64,000 bases of DNA from Gammaproteobacteria bacterium (GTDB taxonomy: Bacteria; Pseudomonadota; Gammaproteobacteria; JAADGQ01), in assembly GCA_021648145.1 (NCBI GenBank), contig JAKITI010000007.1:65018-129017 (forward strand). The letters run 5' to 3'. Positions within the stretch are counted from its first letter, which is position 1, and each line of letters begins with the position of its first letter. Made by a program: the position numbers and the translations under genes. Under the pieces are notes generated by a model. The model had not been told where the DNA came from and ran no database searches. It saw only the letters and a program-made list of their open reading frames with translations. This document shows positions 17,926 to 24,919 of this stretch, one piece after another.

Positions 17926-18405
17926 ATGGCAAAAAAAAATTCTAAAAACAAAATCAGCGATAATACGATTGTGTTAAATAAAAAAGCACGTCATGATTAT
18001 TTTATTGAAGATCAATATGAGGCCGGTCTTGTTCTGGAAGGGTGGGAAGTTAAAAGTCTTCGTTCGAAAAAGGTGCAGATAAAAGAGAGTTATGTGATGT
18101 TGAAAAATCATGAAGCATGGCTGCTTGGAGCGCATATCACTCCGTTACCAACAGCATCCACGCATATCCATCCTGCCCCAGTACGAGCGCGAAAATTACT
18201 ATTTAACGGAAAAGAGCTGGGGAAACTTGCTGGCTTGGTTGAGCGTAAAGGGTATACGCTAGTCGCTTTGGCAATGTATTGGAAACAGGGGAGAGCCAAG
18301 CTGAAAGTGGGTTTGGCCAAAGGAAAAAAAGATTATGATAAACGTGCTGTCGAACGGGATAATGATTGGAAGCGGCAAAAAGCACGTCTACTTAAAGGTG
18401 GGTAA
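17926..18405 (+). CDS. smpB: SsrA-binding protein SmpB
   Basis: 159 residues. SmpB binds tmRNA and delivers it to stalled ribosomes. Visible signatures are [30 protein letters not shown] and the basic C-terminal tail [15 protein letters not shown] followed by [11 protein letters not shown]. The tmRNA gene (ssrA), often nearby, is not found in this window. ratA follows after 9 bases. Confidence 0.97.
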   Translation: MAKKNSKNKISDNTIVLNKKARHDYFIEDQYEAGLVLEGWEVKSLRSKKVQIKESYVMLKNHEAWLLGAHITPLPTASTHIHPAPVRARKLLFNGKELGKLAGLVERKGYTLVALAMYWKQGRAKLKVGLAKGKKDYDKRAVERDNDWKRQKARLLKGG

Positions 18406-18414
18406 GGAGGGGGA

Positions 18415-18855
18415 ATGACAACAATTAAGAAAAGCGCATTAGTCTCTTACTCTGCTGCTCAAATGTTTGAATTGGTGGATGATGTTGAAGCTTATTCTGA
18501 ATTTCTTCCTTGGTGTTCAAAGTCGACAGTATTGAGCCGAAATAATGATGAGGTTCGAGCTTCATTGGAACTTTCCAAAGGAGGGTTGAAAAAAACATTT
18601 ACAACATGCAACCGAATCCAAAAAAATAAGATGATTGAAATTCGTTTGGAAGAAGGGCCATTTCACCATTTAGAAGGTTTTTGGCGGTTTGAAGCATTAG
18701 AAGGAGCCGCGTGTAAAGTCTCTTATGACATGGAGTTTGAACTTTCGGGAAAACTATTGAGTTTGACCATGGGGCCTGTATTCAGTCAAGTGGCAGAAAG
18801 CTTGGTGGACTCTTTTTGCCAAAGAGCGAAAGATATTTATGATGAGTGTCAATAA
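18415..18855 (+). CDS. ratA: RatA, START-like / ubiquinone-binding family protein
   Basis: 146 residues of the polyketide cyclase/START-like family, with SYSAAQMFELVDDVEAYSEF and LPWC near the start and FCQRAKDIY at the end. E. coli RatA was described as a toxin blocking 70S ribosome assembly; relatives (Coq10) bind ubiquinone, so the native role is debated. It lies between smpB and rnfH, the usual gammaproteobacterial order, and its end overlaps rnfH by 17 bases. Confidence 0.92.
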   Translation: MTTIKKSALVSYSAAQMFELVDDVEAYSEFLPWCSKSTVLSRNNDEVRASLELSKGGLKKTFTTCNRIQKNKMIEIRLEEGPFHHLEGFWRFEALEGAACKVSYDMEFELSGKLLSLTMGPVFSQVAESLVDSFCQRAKDIYDECQ

Positions 18856-19126
18856 AGTGATCGTCGAAATTGCTTACGCTCGTTCTGACGAGCAGGTTAT
18901 TATTCCTTTGAACGTCACTCCTGGTGTCATCGTTGAGGCTGCAATTTTGGAGTCAGGGATTCTGAAGCGCTTTCCTGAAATTGATCTGTTGAATTGTAAA
19001 GTGGGTATTTTTGGTAAACTTAGTAAACTAGATAAGGTATTGAATGATGGGGATCGGGTCGAAATTTACCGCCCCCTTATTGCTGACCCTAAAGCGGCTC
19101 GTAAAAAGAAAGCGAATAGCTCTTAA
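18839..19126 (+). CDS. rnfH: RnfH family ubiquitin-like protein
   Basis: 95 residues with the beta-grasp RnfH pattern: VIVEIAYARSDEQ, AAILESGILKRFPEID, KVGIFGKLSKLD and DRVEIYRPLIADPKAARKK. Its function is unsettled; it is named after rnf clusters in Rhodobacter and was proposed as the antitoxin to RatA. Two adjacent ATG codons (18839 and 18842) could start it. The overlap with ratA implies coupled translation. Confidence 0.92.
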   Translation: MMSVNKVIVEIAYARSDEQVIIPLNVTPGVIVEAAILESGILKRFPEIDLLNCKVGIFGKLSKLDKVLNDGDRVEIYRPLIADPKAARKKKANSS

Positions 19127-19128
19127 AA

Positions 19129-19437
19129 TTATTTGTTATTTATAATCTGGGAAAGGGTGTCGTCTTTAAATAAAAGTGAAAGGTGTTTTATTTCTGACTT
19201 TGAACCATCACCAAGTTGCAAGCTATAGATATAGTTCCAGCTATTGTTGCTAAACGCGCTTGTAACAAGAGGCTCTCCAAGGATAAATTTTATCTGCTTT
19301 TTATCCATGCCGAGTGTGAGCTTTTTGACGAGTTCGGCATCAATAATATTACCTTGCTGGATATCCACTTTATGTATTGAACATCCTGAGATAAGCAAAA
19401 TTGAAGAAATTAATATGGCTGTAAATGTTTTTTTCAT
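19129..19437 (-). CDS. bamE: Outer membrane assembly lipoprotein BamE
   Basis: 102 residues. A lipoprotein signal (LLISGC, Cys19) is followed by IDAELVKKLTLGMDKKQIKFILG and EPLVTSAF, the SmpA/OmlA fold signature. BamE is the small lipoprotein of the BAM complex that inserts outer-membrane beta-barrels. It converges on rnfH with only 2 bases between the stops and is divergent from fur. Confidence 0.92.
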   Translation of the reverse strand: MKKTFTAILISSILLISGCSIHKVDIQQGNIIDAELVKKLTLGMDKKQIKFILGEPLVTSAFSNNSWNYIYSLQLGDGSKSEIKHLSLLFKDDTLSQIINNK

Positions 19438-19475
19438 ATTTATATCTTTATAGATAATATTTTCGGTGTATTCTA

Positions 19476-19499
19476 AATTTTGTAATAGTATACAAAATT
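19476..19499. promoter_or_regulatory. Perfect palindrome in the bamE-fur divergent promoter
   Basis: Inverted repeat with 9-bp arms AATTTTGTA (19476-19484) and TACAAAATT (19491-19499) and a 6-base spacer, about 40 bases upstream of bamE and 76 upstream of fur. Its symmetry and position suggest a dimeric regulator's operator. It does not match the GATAATGATAATCATTATC Fur box well. Confidence 0.45.
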
Positions 19500-19575
19500 C
19501 AGAACTTCAAAGTTAATAATATTTCTATTGATTGAGAATTGGATTAAATTTTTCGTAAGCTGAGATGATTGTTGA

Positions 19576-19995
19576 ATGGCTGATAATGTAGAACTAAAAA
19601 AAGCGGGTCTTAAGGTGACGCTACCAAGAGTAAAAATACTTGAAATATTGGAGCGTAATTCTACAAGCCATATGAGTGCTGAAAGCATTTATAGGGAGTT
19701 AATGAGCGAACAGGAAGAGATTGGTTTGGCAACAATCTACCGAGTGTTGTCTCAGTTTGAAAGTGCGGGTCTGGTTATTAGGCACCACTTTGAAGGTGGA
19801 ATTTCAGTTTATGAACTGGATGATGGGAAGCACCATGATCATATTGTTTGTGTGAAGTGTGGAAAAATAGATGAGTTTTTTGATGATGTAATTGAGCAAC
19901 GACAACGCGAAATTGCTAAAAAATCAGGCTATATTGTGACTGATCACTGTTTAAATATTTATGGAATATGCCAAGAATGTAACAAAACAACTTAA
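19576..19995 (+). CDS. fur: Ferric uptake regulator Fur
   Basis: 139 residues. The winged-helix domain (1-82) contains LKKAGLKVTLPRVKIL and IYRVLSQFESAGLV. The dimerisation domain has the metal-binding HHDHIVCVKCGK and DHCLNIYGICQEC motifs, giving the two structural Cys pairs. It senses Fe(II) and represses iron uptake genes. The position opposite bamE is the conserved one. Confidence 0.96.
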   Translation: MADNVELKKAGLKVTLPRVKILEILERNSTSHMSAESIYRELMSEQEEIGLATIYRVLSQFESAGLVIRHHFEGGISVYELDDGKHHDHIVCVKCGKIDEFFDDVIEQRQREIAKKSGYIVTDHCLNIYGICQECNKTT

Positions 19996-20102
19996 AAATA
20001 TTAATATATTTAATGTGTTGGGTCGATAATTAAAGCAGGATGCGACTTTACGAAAGTGAAAGGGTGCTTTTGTTATGAAAATTATGGAAAATATAGTAGT
20101 CG

Positions 20103-20834
20103 ATGGATAGTGTATTGTTGATTCAAAAAGAGACATCCGGTCGAGCATTGGGGAGCAATGCCTTAATCGAACCGGCCTTCCTTTCAAACTTGAGCATCAT
20201 TGAGGGTGACCGAGCGTTAGGTGAGCGGGTTTCAAACCATCTGGCGCGCAAAATTGTTCGACGGATTGCTGATCTGGAGAGCCATACTCAGCGAATTATT
20301 ATTTATTCAAAATTTCAAAATCCAGACGCGGTCTATGGAGCGTTGTTAGACCTATTTATCGCACTTGGGGATAAGGGGTTTTTGATACGGCAAAGAATGT
20401 TGAATATGGTTGCCGAAGTTATTGGCTGTGCTCGTTATTCACAACTTCTTGGCGTATTGGATCGGGGAATAACGACTGATGAGTTATTGCCATGCACGCC
20501 TTATTCTATGTTAAGTGGTAGTTTTGTAGGAGCCAGTCGGCTTGTATATAAGTGCTCAATGGATGACATGGATATCAGGTCACCTCTGGAGGAAGCACGG
20601 GATCTTGTTGATTCAGGGATGATTGATGAAGGGAGGAAGCTTCTAGAGTCAAGTTTGTTGCTGGATCGTGGTAATGAAGCTCTTAATATAGAGTTGTTGG
20701 AAATTTACCGACATACAGAAGATGCAAATGCATTTAACAGAATGTTCGTTAAATTAGGCCGAAAACCATTGGCGGCGGTTGAAGAGTGGAATCGCTTGAA
20801 CGAACTTTTTGAAAAAAGTGAGGTGTCAACTTGA
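20103..20834 (+). CDS. FimV C-terminal/TPR-like protein, first gene of a GTPase-roadblock cluster
   Basis: 243 residues, no signal peptide or membrane helix. The N-terminal two thirds is helical and unrecognised. Residues about 160-228 (SPLEEARDLVDSGMIDEGRK, then LLLDRGNEALNIELLEIY) match the TPR-like repeat of the FimV/HubP C-terminal cytoplasmic domain, known as an interaction module at the cell pole. It overlaps the next gene by 4 bases (ATGA-type arrangement on TTG), so the two are translated together. An adaptor or scaffold role for the downstream GTPase is inferred. Confidence 0.6.
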   Translation: MDSVLLIQKETSGRALGSNALIEPAFLSNLSIIEGDRALGERVSNHLARKIVRRIADLESHTQRIIIYSKFQNPDAVYGALLDLFIALGDKGFLIRQRMLNMVAEVIGCARYSQLLGVLDRGITTDELLPCTPYSMLSGSFVGASRLVYKCSMDDMDIRSPLEEARDLVDSGMIDEGRKLLESSLLLDRGNEALNIELLEIYRHTEDANAFNRMFVKLGRKPLAAVEEWNRLNELFEKSEVST

Positions 20835-21961
20835 CTTCACCGACTAAAATGGTTGCATTTGGCGTTGATCAGCGCTCACGTGAAATGCTTCGAATGGTTT
20901 TTGCCGGCCCTGGAAATGGTATGTATGAGTTGGCCGAAGAATCTGTTGCAACGGCTGCCATTATTAATATGGATAGTTTGGGGGCTGAAGAGTTATTGAT
21001 CAAGTATCGAAAACGTCACCCATCACTGCCTACGATTTTGATTGCAATAAAACGCCCTGAACTAGAGCAACAAGGTGACTCCGAGTTTATTTTTGTACAA
21101 AAGCCAATGCGTGTTGATCGGCTGATTAAAGCACTTGCCTGTTTGCCGGTTAGTGAGCCTAAGTCTCCTCAGCCTCCACCCGCTACTTTATCGTCAGTAA
21201 AAGTCAAACAAGCAACAAGAGAAACACAGCGTTTAAAAAGAACGCGTAATGCAACTAAAATGCTGGAATCAATGGAAAGAAGCAGCACAACTCAAGAAAT
21301 TGATTCTTACGAAGAAAATAGAGAAGAGTCGATATATTTTGATGCTTCGGATCTACTGTTAGGGTATTTACTTCAAGCACGCAATCAAGCATTTTCCAGT
21401 AATCAGCCTGTTAGAATTGAAGACCAGCTGGTGGGTGGAGTTAAGCCTATTACTTTATTGCCAAAAAGTGCCGAAGTTGTAACCAGTATGACGGATGATG
21501 AACTGAAGTCCTTGTGCTTTGTTAAGCTGGATAACGCGGTCAATATTCGGCCTTTTACGACAGAGCAATCAGACGCTATAGACCCAAGTGCTGAAAAACA
21601 GTCGCTGGAATCTTTTATCTGGAAAGTTGCGATATGGACATCAAATGGCCGTGTGCCGGAAGGTACTCAGGTCGCAGCACACACATCATTAAAACAATGG
21701 CCTAATTTTACACGCCTCATGATGACACCTAATGCATTACGTATTTCCGCATTGTGGAATGATAGGCCGTACTCGCCTTTATTGGTTGCTAAAGTGCTTA
21801 AAGTCCCGGTTCAGCATGTTTTTTCTTTTTATACAGCCGCTCATTCGATTGGTTTGATCAACACTGCGGTACAGAAGAGTTCGACCTCAGTGGATGTTAA
21901 AAAACATAAACATCGCAGTTTATTTAAGCGGATTTTAAGTCACATTAAAAGGTCGGGTTAA
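20831..21961 (+). CDS. Pseudo-receiver protein of the GTPase-roadblock cluster
   Basis: 376 residues. The first 115 follow the fold of a response-regulator receiver (VAFGVDQRSREML, AIINMDSLGAEELL, LPTILIAI, FVQKPMRVDRLI), but the phosphoacceptor aspartate position is occupied by Asn46. The conserved Lys of the KP motif remains. A polar linker (about 120-165) leads to an unrecognised C-terminal region ending in helix-turn-helix-like text (SPLLVAKVLKVPVQHVFSFY) and a basic tail. The start is TTG. It is probably a non-phosphorylated protein-protein module acting with the GTPase at 22025. Confidence 0.55.
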   Translation: MTSPTKMVAFGVDQRSREMLRMVFAGPGNGMYELAEESVATAAIINMDSLGAEELLIKYRKRHPSLPTILIAIKRPELEQQGDSEFIFVQKPMRVDRLIKALACLPVSEPKSPQPPPATLSSVKVKQATRETQRLKRTRNATKMLESMERSSTTQEIDSYEENREESIYFDASDLLLGYLLQARNQAFSSNQPVRIEDQLVGGVKPITLLPKSAEVVTSMTDDELKSLCFVKLDNAVNIRPFTTEQSDAIDPSAEKQSLESFIWKVAIWTSNGRVPEGTQVAAHTSLKQWPNFTRLMMTPNALRISALWNDRPYSPLLVAKVLKVPVQHVFSFYTAAHSIGLINTAVQKSSTSVDVKKHKHRSLFKRILSHIKRSG

Positions 21962-22024
21962 TAACTCGAATATGGGGCGTAATATCATTGAAAGTGATGG
22001 TAAATAAAAAAGTTTGGGTATCAG

Positions 22025-22561
22025 ATGAGCAACTATAAAATAATATTCACAGGCCCAGTCGGTGCGGGTAAAAGTACTGCAATCGCAGCTTTGAGTGATG
22101 TTCCTCCTGTGACGACAGATGAACAGGCCAGTGATATGACAAAAGAGCTGAAACCAACCACCACAGTCGCGATGGATTATGGTGTGATGAAGCTTGGTGG
22201 AGATGAGTGTATTCATCTCTATGGTACGCCCGGCCAGGAAAGATTCAATTTTATGTGGGATATTCTTAGCGAAGGAGGGTTGGGATTGGTGTTATTGCTT
22301 AATAATGCACGTAATGACCCTTTTTTGGATTTGCACTTTTTCATGAACTCATTCAAAGGCTTTATTGAGCAGACAAAGGTTGTCATTGGTGTGACCCAGG
22401 TGGATTTGGCATCACATCCGCGAATTGATGATTATCATACTGAGTTGCAGAAAATGAATTTAAATGTTCCGGTATTTTCTGTTGATGCGCGTCAACGTGA
22501 TGACGTTTCAATTATGGTGCAGGCACTGCTTTATTCACTAGATCCTGGGCTGGGGGGGTAA
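22025..22561 (+). CDS. Ras-like small GTPase (MglA/COG2229-like)
   Basis: 178 residues. The G1 P-loop is GPVGAGKS (10-17), a switch-I Thr run is at 46-48, G3 is YGTPGQE (Gly replacing the usual Asp, as in MglA and COG2229 GTPases), and G4 is TQVD (120-123) in place of NKxD. Prokaryotic Ras-like GTPases of this type act as polarity switches, turned off by roadblock-domain partners. A roadblock gene lies two genes downstream. Its stop shares one base with the next start. Confidence 0.8.
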   Translation: MSNYKIIFTGPVGAGKSTAIAALSDVPPVTTDEQASDMTKELKPTTTVAMDYGVMKLGGDECIHLYGTPGQERFNFMWDILSEGGLGLVLLLNNARNDPFLDLHFFMNSFKGFIEQTKVVIGVTQVDLASHPRIDDYHTELQKMNLNVPVFSVDARQRDDVSIMVQALLYSLDPGLGG

Positions 22562-23196
22562 TGTCAAACTATCAAATCGCCGAAAACCGATATGTTACGC
22601 CAACTCCGGCAGGCGCATACTATGCAGTGTCCAGTCAATCAGAGGATATTGCGCGTAAGTTATTACTTCACTTGTTAGCTCAAAGTAGTACTCAGCTGTT
22701 TGATTTGGATGAGCTGCATTCGTGGGGCTTTAATGATGAGCATAGCGATGATGTTTTAGATCTTATACACCGAATGCAAAATCTGGGTTGGATACAAGGG
22801 AGTATAGCATCAAAGAAAGCTCCATTAGGCACGATTGAAGAAGAGCTTCCTCATTTGCTGGAAGCCCTCACGATTAATGGAAAAGCACTACTTGCAGATG
22901 GTGATGGTTTTTATCTTGCAACACATGGTTTTCCCCATGAAGCTGCCGAGGAAATTTCAGCACTGAGTGCTGATTTATCAAAACTGCACGATCGTCACGA
23001 AGGGTTGTTGAAAAACAACTTGAGTATTACAGTATCTGCATGGGGTGTGATTGATGCTGCAGGTAATAGCCAATTAGGGTTTTGGCCTATTTATATTGGC
23101 TCAAGCCACTTTGTGCTGGTTTTGTCGGGTTTGCCTAACTTAAATCAGTCTGCTTTCGTTGATTTGGTTTGGTTGTTAGGAAGGCGTTATTCATAA
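22561..23196 (+). CDS. Winged-helix plus roadblock-like protein of the GTPase cluster
   Basis: 211 residues, family not recognised. Residues 1-90 look like a winged helix (ARKLLLHLLAQSSTQLFDLD, VLDLIHRMQNLGWIQGS). Residues 95-210 have the order of a roadblock/LC7 fold: a leading helix, GKALLADGDGFYLATHGF, a helix AAEEISALSADLSKLHDRH, and paired strands ending in VLVLSGLPNLNQSAFVDLVW. A roadblock-like heterodimer with the downstream protein, or direct GTPase binding, is inferred from fold and position only. It overlaps the GTPase gene by one base. Confidence 0.55.
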   Translation: MSNYQIAENRYVTPTPAGAYYAVSSQSEDIARKLLLHLLAQSSTQLFDLDELHSWGFNDEHSDDVLDLIHRMQNLGWIQGSIASKKAPLGTIEEELPHLLEALTINGKALLADGDGFYLATHGFPHEAAEEISALSADLSKLHDRHEGLLKNNLSITVSAWGVIDAAGNSQLGFWPIYIGSSHFVLVLSGLPNLNQSAFVDLVWLLGRRYS

Positions 23197-23251
23197 GTAG
23201 CCAAGTAAAATTATTTTACAACACTGAAATGATTCAAGGAGTATAGAAACA

Positions 23252-23614
23252 ATGCGTGAAGAAATGATTTCGTCAATTCTCAGCGATTTAAATGGAACTT
23301 CAGCCGATATTGAGGCTTCAGCTGTTATTTCTACTGATGGTTTAATGATTGCCGCACTGTTGCCGAGTGGCATGGATGAAGATCGTGTTGGCGCAATGTC
23401 GGCCGCCATGCTCTCTTTAGGTGATCGAACGGCTCAAGAGTTAGCCCGGGGGAGTCTGGAACAAGTTATGATAAAGGGTAATCAAGGCTATGTTTTGATG
23501 ACTCACTCTGGAGAAGATGCTGTTCTATCTGTACTTGCTAAACCGAATGCCAGATTAGGTCTGATTTTTCTTGACGTAAAAAGAGCCGCCGAGAATATTA
23601 CTAAATTACTTTAA
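23252..23614 (+). CDS. Roadblock/LC7 domain protein (MglB-like)
   Basis: 120 residues covering a single roadblock domain: helix REEMISSILSDLNGT, strand pair AVISTDGLMIAALLPSG, the long helix RVGAMSAAMLSLGDRTAQEL and strands GYVLMTHSGEDAVLSVLA. MglB-type roadblock dimers are GTPase-activating proteins for MglA-type GTPases, so this is the likely partner of the protein at 22025. It is preceded by AAGGAG and closes the five-gene cluster. Confidence 0.85.
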   Translation: MREEMISSILSDLNGTSADIEASAVISTDGLMIAALLPSGMDEDRVGAMSAAMLSLGDRTAQELARGSLEQVMIKGNQGYVLMTHSGEDAVLSVLAKPNARLGLIFLDVKRAAENITKLL

Positions 23615-23669
23615 CAGCTAAAAAGCCTTTCCCTCGCTACGGCTCCTATTCTCGGGCAGGCTCCTAGTC

Positions 23670-23704
23670 TATAATAAGCTAATCTGATTTATTGATTAGC
23701 GGAG
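23670..23704 (+). promoter_or_regulatory. Promoter-like element and hairpin before pdxJ
   Basis: A TATAAT hexamer (23670-23675) is followed by an inverted repeat GCTAATC (23678-23684) / GATTAGC (23694-23700), directly abutting the GGAG ribosome-binding site of pdxJ. No clear -35 element is seen. The hairpin may influence translation start. Confidence 0.3.
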
Positions 23705-23710
23705 TTTGGT

Positions 23711-24454
23711 GTGGATGCAGTTCAGCCTATATTGTTAGGTGTTAATATTGATCATGTTGCAACATTGCGTGAAGCTCGGGGGACACGATACCCAGACCCT
23801 GTACAGGCAGCAATAGAGGCCGAGCAAGCGGGTGCAGACGTTATTACTCTACACTTGCGTGAAGATCGTCGTCATATTCAAGAGCGTGATGTAGAAATAT
23901 TTAAAGAAATTTTACAAACACGAATGAACCTTGAAATGGCAGTGACGAATGAAATGCTTGCCATTGCTGAACGTATTCAACCTGAGGACTGCTGCCTTGT
24001 TCCTGAAAGTCGTGAAGAGCTTACGACTGAAGGTGGTCTGGACGTATTAGGGCAAACATCACGCATCGCCGATGCGTGCTGTAAATTACAAGCAGCAGGT
24101 GTGCGGGTATCCCTTTTTATTGATGCAGATCTTGATCAAATTGATGCCGCAGCAAATGTGGGCGCACCGGTGATTGAAATTCATACGGGGCACTTTGCTG
24201 ATGCAAATAATCCACAAAAACGTCGCCAAGAGCTTGAACGTATCACTAAAGCGGTAGAACATGGAAAAAAAATGGGCTTGCACGTCAATGCAGGCCACGG
24301 TTTGAACTATCATAATGTGACCCAGATTGCAGCGTTATCTGATATTGTTGAATTAAATATTGGTCATGCAATTATTGCACGTGCTCTGTTTGTTGGGCTT
24401 TCTTGTGCGGTTAAAGAGATGAAGCAGCTCATGTATCTGGCGCGGAGTCTGTGA
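23711..24454 (+). CDS. pdxJ: Pyridoxine 5'-phosphate synthase
   Basis: 247 residues, GTG start 6 bases after GGAG. PdxJ condenses deoxyxylulose 5-phosphate with 3-amino-2-oxopropyl phosphate to give pyridoxine 5'-phosphate. Signatures: [49 protein letters not shown] and [13 protein letters not shown]. The TGA stop overlaps the acpS GTG. The usual era-recO neighbours are absent; the GTPase cluster takes their place. Confidence 0.96.
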   Translation: MDAVQPILLGVNIDHVATLREARGTRYPDPVQAAIEAEQAGADVITLHLREDRRHIQERDVEIFKEILQTRMNLEMAVTNEMLAIAERIQPEDCCLVPESREELTTEGGLDVLGQTSRIADACCKLQAAGVRVSLFIDADLDQIDAAANVGAPVIEIHTGHFADANNPQKRRQELERITKAVEHGKKMGLHVNAGHGLNYHNVTQIAALSDIVELNIGHAIIARALFVGLSCAVKEMKQLMYLARSL

Positions 24455-24834
24455 TTTATGGGGTCGGCACCGATATTGTGTATGTTCCTCGTATGGAGAA
24501 AATATTCAAGCGTTTTGGCAGGAAATTTTCTCAACGTATATTGACACCGAATGAGCTTTTAAATATGGAGCAGACGGCACAACCTGCAAGGTTTTTAGCG
24601 AAGCGTTTTGCTGCTAAAGAAGCTTCAGCCAAGGCTTTTGGTACAGGTTTTAGGGATGGGCTTTCTTTACCTCATATAGGTGTTTCAAATAATAAAAATG
24701 GTAAACCATTGCTTGAATTTTTCGGGCAGGCAGAGCAGTTTATGATTAATTATAAAATTAGTAATACACAATTAAGTCTTTCTGATGATGGCGATTATGC
24801 CATTGCATTTGTAATTTTTTATAGCTCACCTTGA
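24451..24834 (+). CDS. acpS: Holo-[acyl-carrier-protein] synthase
   Basis: 127 residues, GTG start overlapping the pdxJ stop by 4 bases. AcpS transfers phosphopantetheine from CoA to acyl carrier protein. The Mg-binding residues lie in [13 protein letters not shown] and [15 protein letters not shown], and [13 protein letters not shown] ends the domain. Confidence 0.95.
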   Translation: MIYGVGTDIVYVPRMEKIFKRFGRKFSQRILTPNELLNMEQTAQPARFLAKRFAAKEASAKAFGTGFRDGLSLPHIGVSNNKNGKPLLEFFGQAEQFMINYKISNTQLSLSDDGDYAIAFVIFYSSP

Positions 24835-24919
24835 CACTTCCCACCTCGACTCTATTACAATCCCATTATTTCGTGCTCGTTCTTAAACTACTGTTATACA
24901 CATAAAAATACTAATCTAT

